From Planctomycetota bacterium (GTDB lineage: Bacteria; Planctomycetota; Phycisphaerae; Phycisphaerales; SM1A02): a stretch of DNA of 62,253 bases. The stretch is taken from assembly GCA_003671025.1 (NCBI GenBank), contig QWPW01000019.1, positions 1 through 62,253 of the forward strand, in the 5' to 3' direction. This document shows positions 1-8,641 of the stretch, piece after piece. The translations under genes and the position numbers were made by a program. Positions within the stretch are counted from its first letter, which is position 1, and each line of letters opens with the position of its first letter. The notes below the pieces were generated by a model that saw nothing but the letters and a program-made list of their open reading frames with translations, was not told where the DNA came from and made no database searches.

Positions 1-1269
1 GGGACCAAAGATCGACTCGCCGAGTTGCGGCACGACAATCGCGCGCGTGACCCCGTCTACTGTTTCCACTTCGAGCGTTGCCATGACGACCGCGCGCGCG
101 GCGACTTCTTGCGTGCTCTGCGGCACCATGCCGAACGCGAGTGCGTTGGCCAGAAAATCGAAATCAAACAACGGTCGCGGTCCATCCGGCGCAGCCCTGG
201 CGATTAAGAGATCCGCGCACGCGGCGGCTTCCTCGGGCGAGAGAGTCGCGACATTCAACGTTTGAAAGAATAGTGGCGAAGGCTCGATCCACGAGTAGCA
301 CCAGACGCGTGTCGTGAGCGGAAGCAGACTCACCACGCCGAAACCGCCCGTGGGAATCGCAATCGCCAGCATCGGGAGAACGAGCACGAGCGCCCAGCGA
401 GATCGAGGCATGCGCATCTTGCGCGTGACCGCGCCGGGGCGTGTGAGATCGTCGCCGCACTCATTGCAACGTGTGGGGTTGGCATCCGCGCACAGGTGCT
501 GGCACTTCGCACAGCGCAGCGGGCCTTGTCGCCAGAGTGGGCCGACCACGCTCATCACCAGCGTCATGGGAAGAATCCACCAACAGCCAGAAAGCATGGC
601 GAGAGACGTGCTTCGACCGAGGATGAAGTACGCAACACCGACAACGACCGCGAGACCCAACGAGTCCATCAGCAACTTCGGAACCGTCGCGCGCAGACGC
701 GTCGCCAATGATGCGTCGGGGTGGGCCGTGATGCCCATCGCACGCGCGTTCGCGCGGCGATAGGGACCAAACACGCACTCCCACACAATCTTCCACTTGC
801 TGGTGGGCCGACGCAGCCGGAGCGCCGTGCGGCGCAGTTCATCGTTGGCGCGAGTGAGCGCGTGCAGGTTTTGCGTCGCCATCGCTTCGAAGTACGCCAA
901 CAGTTGTGGTTGCTCCTGCGCCGAAAGTCCATGCTCCTCGCACGGCGCGCTGTCGACACGTGTTCGGCACCACGGACATGCGCACGCACGCGCTTCCCAA
1001 ACCACGGGCAGGAACGCGAGCCAGCGCGGAGTCGTTCGTCGAGCCCATATGACCGAACCCACGACCAGGATCACCAGTGCGAGCGCAATCCACAGCAAGA
1101 ATCGCAGTGAAATCGGTGCCGTCAGGAAGTACCACGCGGCGCACATCCCCGCGGCGACGAGCAGTTCCGCCAGCACGAGCATGTAAAAAGTGAAGTGCGC
1201 GCGCTCCACTCGTTGCGCGACTCCGTCCCATTCCGCCTTGGTGATGTTCCAGTCCTGCAATTCCGCCAT
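1..1269 (-). CDS. Zinc-ribbon multi-pass membrane protein, C-terminus cut by window edge
   Basis: The frame is open for 423 codons and runs off the left edge, so the C-terminus is missing. The start ATG at 1269 follows a GGAG about 10 nt upstream. Hydrophobic segments lie near residues 28-48, 55-75, 202-218, 225-245 and 291-310, so it is a polytopic membrane protein. Two cysteine clusters suggest zinc ribbons on hydrophilic loops: CPWC at 98-101 with C110, and CAKC at 253-256 paired with CNEC at 268-271, the second a standard four-cysteine ribbon. No catalytic motif is visible and I cannot assign a function. Membrane-anchored zinc-ribbon proteins of unknown role are frequent in Planctomycetota (family knowledge). 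It lies downstream of rny on the same strand but about 490 bases away. Confidence 0.75.
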   Translation of the reverse strand, partial: MAELQDWNITKAEWDGVAQRVERAHFTFYMLVLAELLVAAGMCAAWYFLTAPISLRFLLWIALALVILVVGSVIWARRTTPRWLAFLPVVWEARACACPWCRTRVDSAPCEEHGLSAQEQPQLLAYFEAMATQNLHALTRANDELRRTALRLRRPTSKWKIVWECVFGPYRRANARAMGITAHPDASLATRLRATVPKLLMDSLGLAVVVGVAYFILGRSTSLAMLSGCWWILPMTLVMSVVGPLWRQGPLRCAKCQHLCADANPTRCNECGDDLTRPGAVTRKMRMPRSRWALVLVLPMLAIAIPTGGFGVVSLLPLTTRVWCYSWIEPSPLFFQTLNVATLSPEEAAACADLLIARAAPDGPRPLFDFDFLANALAFGMVPQSTQEVAARAVVMATLEVETVDGVTRAIVVPQLGESIFGP

Positions 1270-1690
1270 AAGGGAATGACTCCAAGAGTTTCGAGTGCGC
1301 GAAGCGCTCGTGGTCGCCACGGAATGTCATTAGGTGCCGACTTCACCGGCATTACCTGCCCGAGTTCGTGTCAGTTCACAGTGTCACCGAATCGTCACGC
1401 GTTTGTGCAGTTCCATCTGATATATGGCCAACATTTTTGGCGGCGTCACGATGAGGCCATCGGATTCGAACGTCGGAGTGAATCGCTCGATTTCCCAACC
1501 TTAGAGAACGGTCCAGCCGCGCGCGCGAATCTCGAGCGTGCTCGAGGCGAGATGAAGCGGGGTGACAAAGCGCCGTTGCGATTGGCAGAGCACGCGCATC
1601 GCAATTCCTCACGCTCAGCGGACACGACTCACCGGTGAGTTTGATCTCGCCACAAAGAGCATGTCACAAGATCACGATGCGGCTTCACGC
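1270..1690. other. Intergenic stretch between zinc-ribbon gene and rny
   Basis: Apart from the interrupted small ORF at 1384-1599, I see no gene, RNA hairpin with a T-tract or obvious promoter here. Base composition is like the rest of the window. Confidence 0.5.
1384..1599 (-). pseudogene. Possible small gene interrupted by an in-frame TAA
   Basis: An ATG at 1599 with GAGG 8-9 nt upstream opens a 32-codon frame that ends at TAA (1501-1503). The same frame then continues without a stop for 38 more codons to TGA at 1384-1386. Both halves have ordinary protein-like composition, for example WEIERFTP and KMLAIYQMELHKRVTIR after the stop. This suggests a 71-residue protein broken by one nonsense change (GAA to TAA would restore it), a sequencing error, or chance. 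The family was not recognised. It is co-directional with rny upstream and the zinc-ribbon gene downstream. Confidence 0.3.
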
Positions 1691-1764
1691 CACATCACAC
1701 CGCCACATCACACCACCACATCACACCACCACATCACACCGCCACATCACACCACCACATCACC
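1691..1764. repeat. 13-bp tandem repeat, about 5.7 copies
   Basis: Five full units begin at 1691, 1704, 1717, 1730 and 1743, each cacatcacaccRc with only the 12th base varying (g,a,a,g,a), and a partial unit starts at 1756. The rny stop codon (1760-1762 on the minus strand) sits inside the last partial unit, so the array starts at the end of the rny reading frame and makes the first ~70 nt of its 3' untranslated region. Confidence 0.9.
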
Positions 1765-3448
1765 GCGCAATCGCCTCCGCGCGGGTCTCGCGCAGCACGG
1801 TGACTTTGATCTCGCCGGGAAATGTCAGTTCGGCTTCGATGCGTTTGGCAATCGCTTCGGCGATTTGGAAGGCCACGGCGTCGTCGGCTTTCTTCGCGTT
1901 GAGGATGACGCGGATCTCGCGACCAGCTTGAATCGCATGCGCTTCGTCGACGAACGGTTGCTCGCGCGCGATCGCTTCGAGCGTTTCGAGGCGCTTGATG
2001 TACAGCTCCATCGACTCGCGACGCGCGCCTGGACGCGCGCCGGAAATTGCATCCGCGGCCATGACGATCGGCGTGTACGCGGTGGTGGCGGGGATGTCGC
2101 CGTGATGACCACCGGCAGCGTTGAGCACCGCTTCGCTCTTCTCGCCGAACTTGCGCAGGAACTCCATACCGATCGCAGGATGTCCGCCTTCCATCTCGTG
2201 ATCCATCGCCTTGCCGATGTCGTGGAGCAGACCCGCGCGCCGCGCAATCGCGCCGTTGAGGCCGAGTTGGTCGGCGATCATCTGCGAGAGAAACGCAACT
2301 TCAATCGAGTGACGGAGCACGTTCTGTCCGTAGCTGGTGCGGAAGTGCATCTTGCCCAGCGCTTCGACAATCTTGGGATGCAGTCCGCGCACATCGGCTT
2401 CGACCACGGCGTCGTTTCCGGTTTTGATGATGCGTTCTTCGATGTCGCGTTTGGTTTGTTCGACGAGCTCTTCGATGCGCGTGGGATGAATGCGTCCGTC
2501 GGCGACCAATCGTTGCAACGCTTCGGCGGCGATCGCTTGACGCACGCGATCAAAGCACGAGACGCTGATCACGCCTGGCGTGTCGTCGACCAAGATGTCC
2601 GCGCCGGTGGCCTTTTCGATGGCGCGAATGTTGCGGCCTTCGCGACCGATGATGCGGCCCTTCATGTCTTCGCTGGTGATCTTGATGGAGCGCACCGTCG
2701 ACTCGCCGACGTTCTCGGCGGCGTAACGCTGAATCGACATGAGCGTGATTTCGCGCGCCTTGTTCTTCGCGTCGCGGGTCGCTTCATCGATGATGCGCTG
2801 ACGCAGCAGCGTGCCATCGTGCGCGCCTTGCTCACGCACTTCGGTGAGGAAGAGTTCGTGCGCCTCCTCCGCGGACAGTCCCGAAAGCTTGGACAACGCG
2901 CCGCGCAATTCGCCCCGCGTGCGCTCGATTTCTTCGCCGCCGCGCTTGAGTTCATCGTCTTGACGCTTGAGGTCGGCCTCGCGCGCGTCGATACGCACTT
3001 CGCGGGTTTCGATGGATTCGAGCTTGCGATCGAGCGTCTCTTCGCGCTTGGTCGCGCGCGTAAGACTTTCGTCGAGTTTCGCTTGAGTCGACTTCGATTC
3101 GCGTTCGATTGAACTTCGTCGCTCCGAGGAAGCCTTCTCCGCCGCGAGTTCGATTTCGCGCGCCTTCTTCTCCGCTTCACTGCGCAACGCATCGGCGGTG
3201 AGTTCGGCTTGTGCCTTCGCGTCGGTCAACATGCGCGTCGCTTCGGCTTGCGCACTCTTGATGCCGCGGCCTGACGCGTAAGTCAAAGTGACGATACCCA
3301 CGACGGCGCCGACGATGAGTGCGATGCCCGCAGCGACCAAGATCGCGGCGATACCGAAGTCAGAGTTCCCTGAGGACCCAGGATTCGTTTGCAGAAGAGT
3401 TGTCGGAAGAACCGTCGCACAGACGGGATACAGGAATGAAATTGGCAC
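1760..3448 (-). CDS. rny: Ribonuclease Y
   Basis: Membrane-anchored endoribonuclease that initiates mRNA decay. The product is 562 aa, slightly longer than the usual ~520. I chose the GTG at 3448 because GGAGG sits 5 nt before it; an upstream in-frame start at 3526 has no such support. Domains in order: a membrane segment near residues 31-58, a long charged coiled coil (about 62-215), a KH domain with GRIIGREG at 264-271, and an HD domain with LLHDIGKAMDHE at 407-418, H380 and AADAIS at 464-469. All diagnostic metal-binding motifs are present, so it should be active. The stop codon lies inside a 13-bp tandem repeat. It is transcribed away from the ABC permease at 4023. Confidence 0.97.
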   Translation of the reverse strand: MPISFLYPVCATVLPTTLLQTNPGSSGNSDFGIAAILVAAGIALIVGAVVGIVTLTYASGRGIKSAQAEATRMLTDAKAQAELTADALRSEAEKKAREIELAAEKASSERRSSIERESKSTQAKLDESLTRATKREETLDRKLESIETREVRIDAREADLKRQDDELKRGGEEIERTRGELRGALSKLSGLSAEEAHELFLTEVREQGAHDGTLLRQRIIDEATRDAKNKAREITLMSIQRYAAENVGESTVRSIKITSEDMKGRIIGREGRNIRAIEKATGADILVDDTPGVISVSCFDRVRQAIAAEALQRLVADGRIHPTRIEELVEQTKRDIEERIIKTGNDAVVEADVRGLHPKIVEALGKMHFRTSYGQNVLRHSIEVAFLSQMIADQLGLNGAIARRAGLLHDIGKAMDHEMEGGHPAIGMEFLRKFGEKSEAVLNAAGGHHGDIPATTAYTPIVMAADAISGARPGARRESMELYIKRLETLEAIAREQPFVDEAHAIQAGREIRVILNAKKADDAVAFQIAEAIAKRIEAELTFPGEIKVTVLRETRAEAIAR

Positions 3449-4022
3449 GCGCGCCTCCGGGCAAAAAGACTTACTCGCCGGGTGCCTCTTGCACCGGCTT
3501 TGCGCGCGCCGTTCGTCATCTTCCAAGCAGTTAGGGCGTGAGTTCTGGTCGTGTCAGTTCAGAAAAATCCATCCGTGGGTTGTCCCACAGCGATCTGCAT
3601 GCGCAGTTGCCGCCGCTTCCATGACGAAAGACTCGTCGAGAAGCGCACGTTGCGTGCAGAGTGAATGGTCTAAGGAAACTGTCACGATGTTTTCAAGGCG
3701 CTCTCAAAGCGTTCTCAGAGAGCTCTCACGCTGGGTGCCGTTGCCACCATTGGCGAGTCCGGCTTTGTGCTAGGTCGATCTATCCCGCGAGGTTCCTCAA
3801 GATCACCTGCGCGGGGGAGAGAGCGTTCGATGTGCATTGCATGAACGATTCATGAGCAATGCGTGCATCACACGCCAACTCCTGCAAACGGTCGCGAACG
3901 GCAAAGCCTGTTCGACGAGCCGAAAAATTGTCGAGCGGCTCAAGTCGCCGTTCGGTCCGCATCCGCGGACAGGTAGAGGATCGGCTGCCGTGCTCCTTCT
4001 GTCAAGGTAGGATTCCCCGCGC
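3449..4022. other. Long divergent intergenic region between rny and ABC permease
   Basis: This 574-base region must contain the promoters of both divergent genes. No ORF with coding character was found. It contains an imperfect 16-bp-stem hairpin at 3829-3869 and a perfect 10-bp palindrome (gagagctctc, 3718-3727) within a CTCTCA-rich patch at 3699-3728. No recognised riboswitch or tRNA was seen. Confidence 0.5.
3829..3869. other. Hairpin or dyad-symmetric element
   Basis: GATG-GCATTGC-ATGAA (3829-3845, one bulged base) can pair with TTCAT-GCAATGC-CATC (3849-3869, with 2- and 3-base bulges) around a CGA loop, giving 16 base pairs. No T-tract follows on either strand, so an intrinsic terminator is unlikely. 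An operator or a structured 5' UTR element for one of the two flanking divergent genes is possible. Confidence 0.45.
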
Positions 4023-5855
4023 ATGCCTGCTGCGCTCGTTTGGCTTTCCAATCTTCTGCCCACCAATCCCATCGCGGTGCGGATCATTTCGGGCGGATCG
4101 ACGCGCGCGCGCCACCTCCTTTTGCGGGCGGGCTACCTCGCGATCATGATTGCGATCCTGCTGTTGGGCCTGCTCGGTTCCGACGGCACGATGAAGCAGC
4201 TGGCCACGCGCGGCGCGGCGGCGTTCTCGCTGGTCGCGCTGGGACAAGTCGCGCTTATCTGCGTCTTGACGCCGATATTCATGGCGGGCGCGATCGTCCA
4301 AGAGGCAAATCCGCGCACGTGGGACATCCTGCTCACCACCCCGCTGTCCAACCTGCAAATCGTCCTCGGCAACCTCTGGGGACGACTGTTTTTCGTGTTG
4401 GCGCTGCTGCTCTCGACGCTGCCGCTGTTCATCCTCACTCAGTTCTTCGGCGGCGTTCCGGGCTCGTCGATCATGACCGCGTACGCGATCGCGGCCTCGA
4501 GCGCGCTCATCGTCGCCACCATCGCGGTGACGCTTTCGGTGACGCGCAGCGCGGGCAAACGCGCGGTGTTCGTGTTTTACGCGGCGGTGGTGATGTACCT
4601 GTTCGTGACCTACGCCGCGGACACCTACGCGCGCAGCACGGCATCGATCGGCGTCGGCAGCGGCGCAACGCACACCACGATCTTTACCGCGTTCAATCCG
4701 TTTCTTGCGCTCGAGAGCGCGCTGCAATCGACGACGTACATCGCCTACGCGCCCAGCGAAGTGCCGCTGCCGCAACTGGCCATCCTCTACACATCACCTA
4801 CGTCGACTTTCTGCGTGCTCTGCGTTGTGCTCAGCTTCGCGATGATTGTGTGGTCGACCGTGCGTCTGCGCGTGATCGGAACGCGCGGCGCGCAAATCGT
4901 GTGGTGGCGCGCGATCTTGGGCACGGGCGTCGGCGTCGGCGGAACGCGCGTCTCACAACGTGTTGGACACAATCCAATCGCCTGGCGCGAAAACATGCTG
5001 CGCAAACAATCGGTCGGCGGCGTGTTTGGTCGCTGGGCGTTTCTCGCGCTCGGCGCGTGCGTGGGCATCACTCTCGCGGGATTGCATCATCAAGGCTCGA
5101 TCACTTCGACTGACCTGCGACTCGCGCTCTTGGCGGTTGTCGGTGCAGAGATTGCGGTGGTGTTGTTGACCGCGGTGAGTCTCAGCGCGACCGCCGTGAG
5201 TCGCGAGCGCGAAGATGGCACGCTCGACATCTTGCTCACGACGCCGATCCAACCCGGTCCATACCTCGCAGGAAAACTCATCGGCATCGGACAATTCTTG
5301 GTGCCCATGATTGCGGTTCCGTTTGTGACGCTCGGTGTGATCGCGATCTATGTGCTCGCGGGCGGCTTCGGCGCGGCGCAAGGAATCACCGTCGCGCAAA
5401 CAGTTGGTGTTAGTTCGATCACGCTGCCCATCATGTTGCCTGAAGGCGCGCTGTTGGTGCTCATCGATCTCGTGGCCGCGACGAGCTTCGCGATCATGGT
5501 GGGATTGCAGTGGTCGCTGCGCACCAAGGGAACGATTGGTTCGGTCATGTCCGCCATCGGCGTCCTCGGTGTGCTGGGATTGGTGCTCGGCGTCTGCGCC
5601 ACCGGGTTCGGGAAAAACATTCCTTACTTAGGTGCGGCCGCTGCGGCGGCGAGTCCGCTCAATTTGCTTTACGCGACGGTGGATCCAGCGGCGAGCATCA
5701 CCGAAAGTCTCGGCGACATGAGCGCCGCGCGCACCAGTTTGGTGGTGGGTACGTTGGTCGCCGCAGTCATCTACGGCGCGGCTTGCATGGCGATGCATGC
5801 GGCGATGAAGAAGGGTTTCATGATGGTGGTGCGTCGTCTCGCGGGAACGAATTGA
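4023..5855 (+). CDS. Two-part ABC-2 type permease
   Basis: A 610-aa polytopic inner-membrane protein resembling permease subunits of ABC-2 exporters. The family's conserved cytoplasmic signature occurs twice: EANPRTWDILLTTPL at 94-108 and REREDGTLDILLTTP near residue 395. Each copy is followed by a hydrophobic stretch, so two permease-like halves are fused or duplicated in one chain. The first half begins with a helix near residues 35-52, and the protein ends with helices near 490-600. No ATP-binding subunit is encoded next to it, so its ATPase partner must lie elsewhere. The substrate cannot be read from the sequence. The start ATG at 4023 has AGG about 10 nt upstream (caaggtaggattccccgcgc before ATG). 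The next plus-strand gene begins 100 bases downstream. Confidence 0.8.
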   Translation: MPAALVWLSNLLPTNPIAVRIISGGSTRARHLLLRAGYLAIMIAILLLGLLGSDGTMKQLATRGAAAFSLVALGQVALICVLTPIFMAGAIVQEANPRTWDILLTTPLSNLQIVLGNLWGRLFFVLALLLSTLPLFILTQFFGGVPGSSIMTAYAIAASSALIVATIAVTLSVTRSAGKRAVFVFYAAVVMYLFVTYAADTYARSTASIGVGSGATHTTIFTAFNPFLALESALQSTTYIAYAPSEVPLPQLAILYTSPTSTFCVLCVVLSFAMIVWSTVRLRVIGTRGAQIVWWRAILGTGVGVGGTRVSQRVGHNPIAWRENMLRKQSVGGVFGRWAFLALGACVGITLAGLHHQGSITSTDLRLALLAVVGAEIAVVLLTAVSLSATAVSREREDGTLDILLTTPIQPGPYLAGKLIGIGQFLVPMIAVPFVTLGVIAIYVLAGGFGAAQGITVAQTVGVSSITLPIMLPEGALLVLIDLVAATSFAIMVGLQWSLRTKGTIGSVMSAIGVLGVLGLVLGVCATGFGKNIPYLGAAAAAASPLNLLYATVDPAASITESLGDMSAARTSLVVGTLVAAVIYGAACMAMHAAMKKGFMMVVRRLAGTN

Positions 5856-5955
5856 TCGCGCTGATCACGCATCGCTCTATTGCGCGGGTACGCCTACCGT
5901 GCGCTGCTCTTACGCTGCTCTCAAATCAACTGGCAACAACTCTTGTGGAGGAATC

Positions 5956-7512
5956 ATGTCGACGTACATCCTGACGCTCTCTCGTTCTCTCGCCTTCATC
6001 GTGGTTGCCAGCTCATACGCAGACACGCAAGTCGCTGCGAAACCCGCTGCTGCCGCCAAGCCCGTGGCAACTGCAGGCACTTCGATCACCGTGTATTCCT
6101 CGGCGGATCCAGGCGGCTTCGATCCGCAGCGATACATACAAGCAGAGCGTGGTGGCTACGACGCCAACGATGTGCCGGGATACGCGATCGTCAAAGTCGT
6201 GCGCAATGTGGCGATTCCTGCAGGAATCGGAACTGTTGCGTTCACTGACGTCGCCGCGTTCATTGATCCCACCACGGTGAGCTTCACTGATCTTGAGGAC
6301 GCGGCCACTGCGGTGCTCGAACAAAACTTTCAGTTTGATCTAGTGAGTCCCGCGAAGTTGATGGAGCGCTACATCGGTCGCACCATCACGCTCTCTGTGC
6401 CCATGGGCGACAGCGTGTCCAATGTAGAAGGCGAACTTCTCAGCGCGAATCAAGGTCAATTAGTGCTGTCCACCATTGACGGCATCCGCATCGTTCCCAG
6501 TAACGGCGCACAAGTTCAACTCGGCGATTTGCCCGGAGGATTGCTCACCAAGCCAACGCTGTTGTGGAAACTGAGTGGCGGTAAGGGCGGCGATCACCTC
6601 GTACGCACCACCTACAAAACCAGCGGAATGACCTGGCGCGCGGATTACAACATCGTGCTCGACAGCGCGGACAAGTCGGCGAGTCTCACCGGTTGGGTGA
6701 CGCTGATGAATCTCAGCGGCGCGAGTTACCCCGGCGCGCAACTCAAACTTGTCGCGGGAAAGGTGCAGACGATTCAGCCGAATTCACGCGGCGCTGTTGG
6801 CAGCGGCGGCGGAGCACGACCGCGGATGCTGGAGATGGTCGCGGACGGTTTCCAAGAGAAAGAGTTCTTCGAGTACCACCTGTACACGCTGCCGCGCGCG
6901 ACCGATGTGATGGAAAACTCGACGCAGCAAATCGCGCTCTTTCCGCCTGTGGATGCGTTCAAGGTGAAGAAGGAATTGATCTTCGATTGGACCGCGGGGT
7001 ACGGCGTCGCGAGCGCGCCGATTGTCGATCGCGATTTCACAATCGGTGACACGCGCAAGCCCGCGATCATGGTGAGCTTCGAGAACAAGAAGGACAACGC
7101 GCTGGGAATGCCTTTGCCTGCAGGGAAAATCCGCGTGTTCAAAGAAGATTCCAGCGACGGCACACTGGAGTTCATCGGCGAAGATCTCATCGATCACACG
7201 CCGCGCAACGAAACCGTGAAGATCAAACTGGGCGAAGCGTTCGACGTCGTCGGCGAACGCGTGCGCACTGACTTCACCATCGACAGCGCGGGCAAGCGCA
7301 TGACCGAAACATTCCGCATCGAGATTCGCAATCAGAAGTCGAGCGCGCAAACTGTGCGCATCATCGAGCGTCTCTATCGCTGGACCAACTGGCAGATTTC
7401 AGCCAAGAGCGACAACTTCACCAAGTTGGATTCGAACACGATCGCGTTTGATTTCGATGTTCCGCCAGAAGGCCGGCGCGCGGTGACGTACACGGTGGTC
7501 TACACCTGGTGA
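5956..7512 (+). CDS. Secreted DUF4139-like protein
   Basis: A 518-aa protein with an N-terminal signal-like segment (hydrophobic residues about 5-21) followed by an Ala/Pro/Lys-rich stretch. The ATG at 5956 is preceded by GGAGG with a 4-nt gap, clearly better than the GTG at 5899. The body has mixed beta-rich composition. The central part (WKLSGGKGG, TSGMTWRADYNIVL) and the C-terminal part (ENKKDNALGMPLPAGKIRVFK, VRIIERLYRWTNWQI) resemble DUF4139-type beta-sandwich proteins, in which this MTWRADY region is typical. Biochemical function is unknown. It follows the ABC permease by 100 bases on the same strand and may be co-transcribed with it. Confidence 0.75.
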   Translation: MSTYILTLSRSLAFIVVASSYADTQVAAKPAAAAKPVATAGTSITVYSSADPGGFDPQRYIQAERGGYDANDVPGYAIVKVVRNVAIPAGIGTVAFTDVAAFIDPTTVSFTDLEDAATAVLEQNFQFDLVSPAKLMERYIGRTITLSVPMGDSVSNVEGELLSANQGQLVLSTIDGIRIVPSNGAQVQLGDLPGGLLTKPTLLWKLSGGKGGDHLVRTTYKTSGMTWRADYNIVLDSADKSASLTGWVTLMNLSGASYPGAQLKLVAGKVQTIQPNSRGAVGSGGGARPRMLEMVADGFQEKEFFEYHLYTLPRATDVMENSTQQIALFPPVDAFKVKKELIFDWTAGYGVASAPIVDRDFTIGDTRKPAIMVSFENKKDNALGMPLPAGKIRVFKEDSSDGTLEFIGEDLIDHTPRNETVKIKLGEAFDVVGERVRTDFTIDSAGKRMTETFRIEIRNQKSSAQTVRIIERLYRWTNWQISAKSDNFTKLDSNTIAFDFDVPPEGRRAVTYTVVYTW

Positions 7513-7657
7513 ATGGTGCGCGTTGGTGGTGAGAGCGATGCGATTCACGTTCGTGGACACACAATGTGGCGAACGTTTGCGCCAAGAGTGCACCATCGAC
7601 AAGCCTACAACGATCATCACGCGGCGAGTTCGCCGCATCGAGCGAGTCGCGAGCTCC

Positions 7658-8473
7658 TCACGACGACGCACGCCACAAACGCACGATGTCCGCGACGGCC
7701 AGCGTCTCTGGTCGTTGCTTCGGATCGATGCCTTCAGGCCACGTGCGATCGCGACCGAGGATCGCGCCGAGTTGTTTGCGTCGCTTGGAAAACAGCGTGT
7801 GCACGAACGCGCCGAACGCATCGGTCTCGTGATGCGCAATCGCGGTTGCGTCGCGCGGACGAAGCGCCAACATCGCGCTGGTCACTTCGGGTGGCGGCCA
7901 GAAACATCCCGGTGCTAACACGGCGATTTGTTCGACGTGCGCGAACGCTTGCACGATGATCGTGAGTGGTCCGTACTCGCTGCCACCGGGAGCCGCGCGC
8001 AATCGATCGCCCACCTCGCGTTGCACGGTGACGAACTGCCCCAAACACTGGGGAAACGCGGCACAAATGGCCATCACCGGACTCGCGGCTTGATAGGGAA
8101 GATTCGCCACCAACGTGAAGTGGCGCGCGCCGATGAGCGCCAACGCGTCGGCGTTGAGCGCGCGTTTTCCATCGAGGCAATCGCCTTCGATGAGCGTGAA
8201 GCGCGACTCACGCGCGAAGAGTTCGCGCACATGCGCAGCGAGATCGCGATCAAGTTCGATGGCGATGAGCTCGGCGCCGCGCGCGAGAATTTCTTCGCTC
8301 ATCGTGCCCGTGCCCGGACCGATCTCGACGACTAACGAACCCGCGCCGATGCCGCTGGCATCCACCAACTTCCGCAACAGATTGTGGTCGACCAAGAAGT
8401 TCTGCCCGAATCGATGCTTGGGCGAAAGGCCGCGCGCGGCGAGCATGGCACGGATGTCGGAGAGTGTTTGCAC
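7658..8473 (-). CDS. rsmA: 16S rRNA dimethyladenosine transferase
   Basis: Dimethylates two adjacent adenines in the 3'-terminal hairpin of 16S rRNA using S-adenosylmethionine during 30S maturation. The product is 271 aa, normal for KsgA/RsmA. Motifs present: HRFGQNFL near the N-terminus, SAM-binding motif I VEIGPGTGTMSEE (about 49-61), ELDR, and the adenine-methylase motif NLPYQAASP (about 125-133). The C-terminal FSKRRKQLG is also typical. It starts with GTG at 8473; AGGA lies about 10 nt upstream. Convergent with the DUF4139-like gene; the 145 bases between them show no clear terminator. Confidence 0.96.
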   Translation of the reverse strand: MQTLSDIRAMLAARGLSPKHRFGQNFLVDHNLLRKLVDASGIGAGSLVVEIGPGTGTMSEEILARGAELIAIELDRDLAAHVRELFARESRFTLIEGDCLDGKRALNADALALIGARHFTLVANLPYQAASPVMAICAAFPQCLGQFVTVQREVGDRLRAAPGGSEYGPLTIIVQAFAHVEQIAVLAPGCFWPPPEVTSAMLALRPRDATAIAHHETDAFGAFVHTLFSKRRKQLGAILGRDRTWPEGIDPKQRPETLAVADIVRLWRASS

Positions 8474-8576
8474 GAGTGCGGCATCCTAGTGGATGTGTTT
8501 CGCGCGTCGATTCGTGTTCGCGCGCGCGTTGATCGCGATGCGTCGCGGTTCCGACAAACTCGATGCGACAAAAGAA

Positions 8577-8602
8577 ACAGGCTCAGCCTGCGCTGAGCCT
8601 GT
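8577..8602 (-). terminator. Intrinsic terminator after the cytochrome gene
   Basis: Perfect 11-bp stem (acaggctcagc / gctgagcctgt) with a 4-base loop at 8588-8591. On the minus strand the stem is followed by TTTCTTTT. It lies 40 bases beyond the stop of the multihaem cytochrome gene. Confidence 0.85.
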
Positions 8603-8641
8603 GTGAGAGTTGTGTTGCACGGTTGAATCGCGGGCGCGCGC

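Noticed and set aside
1691-1764. CRISPR array
   Set aside because: The repeat units are 13 bp and directly adjacent, with no spacers and no cas genes in the window.
1562-3112. Long plus-strand reading frame across rny and the 13-bp repeat
   Set aside because: It is antisense to rny, which has a full set of RNase Y motifs; the frame is a GC-rich shadow, and the repeat at its start (HHITPPHHTTT) is only translated tandem repeat.
3449-4022. Structured non-coding RNA such as RNase P, 6S or tmRNA
   Set aside because: None of the conserved sequence blocks of those RNAs was seen; only a hairpin without a diagnostic context.
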